From positions 1 through 6,439 of the forward strand of contig JAPUIP010000394.1 of assembly GCA_027296925.1 (NCBI GenBank): DNA of 6,439 nucleotides, given 5' to 3'. Positions 5,208 through 6,439 of this stretch are shown in pieces; positions within the stretch are counted from its first letter, which is position 1; each line of letters starts with the position of its first letter. Under the pieces are notes generated by a model. The model worked only from the letters and a program-made list of their open reading frames with translations. It had not been told where the DNA came from and did no database searches. The DNA is from Candidatus Poribacteria bacterium. Its GTDB lineage: Bacteria; Poribacteria; WGA-4E; PCPOR2b. A program made the position numbers and the translations under genes.

Positions 5208-6041
5208 ATGAATGACAAAGGCTATGTTAACCCCCAGTTGCTGATCTCCACTGAGGAATTGATGAGCAAGCGCGACGATTCATCAATCTGCCTTGTGGAT
5301 ACACGTCCGACGCACGAGTATGTCAAAGGGCATATCCCCGGCGCCATCCACCTTGACCTATACAGTATTAGCCTCAACGATACGAGCGAAAAGCCGTTCC
5401 AGGCGTTCATGTGGATGATTGCGTATCTTTTTCAGCACCGTGGCGTTGATCCGACGAAAACGATTGTGTGGTACGAAAACAACTCCGGCATTCGTGCTTC
5501 ACGGGGACTTTGGTTCTGTGAGTACTTTGGGCATGAAGATGTCCGGGTGTTAGACGGCGGATTCAGTGCCTGGCTCGCCGCAGGAGGGGAGGTGAGTACT
5601 GAAGCTGTGGAGCCGCTGGAAGCCCCCTCATTTTCAACGGAGGCACAATCGGCTACCCACATAGACGCGGATGCCATTCACGCGCTTCTCAATCAAGACG
5701 ATTTTGTTGTCCTCGACACACGCACCGCCGCAGAGCATTATGGGTACGCTGTCAGAGCGGCGCGAGGGGGCGCCATCCCCGGTTCCATCCACATCGAATG
5801 GCTCAACAACTTGGACGAGAATGGCGCATTCAAGCCGGCCAATGAACTGCGCGCCCTCTACGAATCCACAGGCATTACGCCGGAAAAACGCGTCATGTGC
5901 TACTGACAGGGCGGATACCGCTCTTCCAACACCTATTTGGCGTTGCGACTCCTGGGTTATCCGAAAGTCAACAACTACATTGGGTCGTGGAAAGAGTGGG
6001 GAGATCGGCTGGATCTGCCGATCGAGATACCGACAGCGTAA
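5208..6041 (+). CDS. Two-domain rhodanese-type sulfurtransferase, probable selenoprotein (Sec at TGA 5904-5906)
   Basis: Read through the in-frame TGA, this is a 277-residue tandem rhodanese protein, the usual length of thiosulfate/3-mercaptopyruvate sulfurtransferases, which pass sulfane sulfur from a donor to an acceptor. Domain 1 (about 12-128) has DTRPTHEYVKGHIPGAIHLD and DVRVLDGGFSAW, but its loop is YENNSGIR with no cysteine, so it is the usual inactive domain. Domain 2 (about 150-277) has LDTR, VRAARGGAIPGSIHIEW, GITPEKRVMCY, then TGA at codon 233, then QGGYRSSNTYLALRLLGY and GSWKEWG. The family consensus here is Y-C-Q-G-G-x-R, so TGA replaces the catalytic cysteine exactly; Arg238 is retained. 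The flanking sequence is intact to TAA 6039-6041. AGGAGG at 5197-5202 sits 5 bases before ATG. A plain reading ends at 5906 and yields an inactive 232-residue fragment. Alternatives are a point mutation or sequencing error at TGC/TGT, but selenocysteine is the most economical explanation. Confidence 0.82.
5904..5906 (+). other. Candidate selenocysteine codon (UGA) at catalytic position 233
   Basis: In-frame TGA sits between MCY and QGGYRSS, in the slot of the rhodanese nucleophile. The next base is C, and UGA-C is a leaky stop context that is also seen at known bacterial Sec codons. Every other gene stop visible here is TAG, TAA or a genuine TGA (the lipoprotein gene ending at 1766), so a general reassignment of TGA is not indicated. 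Confidence 0.75.
5912..5963 (+). promoter_or_regulatory. Possible SECIS-like hairpin downstream of the UGA
   Basis: An outer stem pairs CGGATA-CC (5912-5919) with GG-T-TATCCG (5955-5963, one bulged T). An inner stem pairs CAACACC (5927-5933) with GGCGTTG (5939-5945, one A-C mismatch) around the loop TATTT (5934-5938). The apical loop begins 28 bases after the UGA, within the range usual for bacterial SECIS elements. Against it, the loop lacks the G normally required in its first two positions, and an internal bulge is large. A shorter competing hairpin (5908-5914 with 5918-5924, loop ATA) lies too close to the UGA to act while a ribosome decodes it. Confidence 0.3.
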
Positions 6042-6054
6042 TAGATCAAACATG

Positions 6055-6081
6055 ATGCGCGACTTTTTACCTACCGCGCAT
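6055..6081. terminator. Possible shared terminator between convergent genes
   Basis: A 7-bp GC-rich stem (ATGCGCG at 6055-6061 with CGCGCAT at 6075-6081) and a 13-base loop lie in the 39-bp gap between the convergent sulfurtransferase and moeA genes. On the plus strand it is followed shortly by TACGTTTTATTTT, a T-rich but not immediate tract. The position fits termination of the sulfurtransferase transcript; use by moeA is less clear. Confidence 0.4.
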
Positions 6082-6439
6082 TACGTTTTATTTTGGGCGT
6101 GTTCTTCTCCCAAGAACTGTGCCTCTACGGTTTCGCCAGCCTTTATCGTTGCCCCCGATGGGATGACGACAAACCCGTTTGCTAAGACGAGTGAGTAGAG
6201 GATGCCAGAACCTTGCGGCCCCGTTGTCTTCGCATAATATTTCCCGTCACGCTCTGTGATAATCGCCCGCATATAGTTGACTCGCCCCTCTTTGTTCGCG
6301 ATAGTCTCCTCCAAAATCGCTTTGAAGGTCGGACGAAGTAGGTCTGAATGCCCCGCCATCTTAAGCAGAGCCGGACGGACAAAAAGCTCAAATACAAACA
6401 GCGAAGACACGGGGTTGCCCGGCAATCCAAAGATCGGTT
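6081..6439 (-). CDS. moeA: Molybdopterin molybdotransferase MoeA, C-terminal part (start outside window)
   Basis: The minus-strand frame is open to the right edge, and 118 full residues are visible, ending at TAA (6081-6083). It begins PIFGLPGNPVSS, the signature near the end of the MoeA central (MoaB/Mog-fold) domain, followed by FELFVRPAL. The C-terminal beta-barrel domain IV follows: GRVNYMRAIITERDGKYYAKTTGPQGSGILYSL, then LANGFVVIPSG and GETVEAQFLG. MoeA inserts molybdate into adenylylated molybdopterin in the cytoplasm, the last step of molybdenum cofactor assembly. The gene is convergent with the sulfurtransferase, with 39 bp between stops, so they are not co-transcribed. Mo enzymes such as formate dehydrogenase often need both sulfuration and, in some cases, selenocysteine, but that link is only contextual here. 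Confidence 0.95.
   Translation of the reverse strand, partial: PIFGLPGNPVSSLFVFELFVRPALLKMAGHSDLLRPTFKAILEETIANKEGRVNYMRAIITERDGKYYAKTTGPQGSGILYSLVLANGFVVIPSGATIKAGETVEAQFLGEEHAQNKT

Noticed and set aside
5904..5906. Plain nonsense mutation making the sulfurtransferase a pseudogene
   Set aside because: The TGA falls exactly on the catalytic cysteine codon, and the downstream 44 codons are intact and conserved. This cannot be fully excluded without reads or homologues, but it is less economical than selenocysteine.
5208..6041. General reassignment of TGA as a sense codon in this organism
   Set aside because: The lipoprotein gene at 1766-2410 ends in a natural TGA at the expected length, and reading on would enter the convergent slipin gene. 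No other gene here has an internal TGA.

Overview
The window looks like ordinary bacterial chromosome from a Gram-negative-type (diderm) organism of moderate GC. Two genes encode lipoproteins with clear lipoboxes, ribosome binding sites are strong AGGAGG types, and dispersed palindromic repeats sit between genes. Gene content (QW-repeat toroid protein, slipin, NTF2-like and carboxypeptidase-regulatory-like lipoproteins) is compatible with a poorly cultured phylum such as Candidatus Poribacteria or relatives, but that is a guess from general impression and not a demonstrated placement.

Layout, left to right. A 5'-truncated gene for a squalene-cyclase/prenyltransferase-type repeat protein (2-712, +) is followed by a repeat-rich gap with nested inverted repeats (753-900), then a slipin/stomatin gene (980-1753, +). 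Convergent to it, two lipoprotein genes lie on the minus strand (1766-2410 and 2499-3101) behind a near-consensus sigma70 promoter (3169-3197). Back to back with that promoter is a perfect-spacing promoter (3250-3278) driving tRNA-Val(UAC) and tRNA-Asp(GUC), closed by an intrinsic terminator (3489-3523). Only 32 bp later comes serS (3556-4917, +), a seryl-tRNA synthetase with unusual motif residues. A 290-bp gap holding a 29-bp palindrome leads to a two-domain rhodanese-type sulfurtransferase (5208-6041, +). The 3' end of moeA (molybdopterin molybdotransferase) enters from the right on the minus strand (6081-6439).

The main discovery is in the sulfurtransferase. A conventional reading stops at 5906 and gives a 232-residue protein lacking its catalytic loop. 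The stop is a TGA that falls exactly on the catalytic cysteine of the C-terminal rhodanese domain, and the same frame continues through an intact, well-conserved domain end to TAA at 6039-6041 (277 residues in total). The best reading is a selenocysteine-containing sulfurtransferase, with Sec at residue 233 and a cysteine two residues before it (C-x-U). A hairpin lies at a suitable distance downstream of the UGA, but it lacks the guanine normally present in bacterial SECIS loops, so the recoding signal is not proven. SerRS (which charges tRNA-Sec with serine) and MoeA (molybdenum cofactor, used by many selenoenzymes) are suggestive neighbours, but nothing in the window shows that they are functionally linked.
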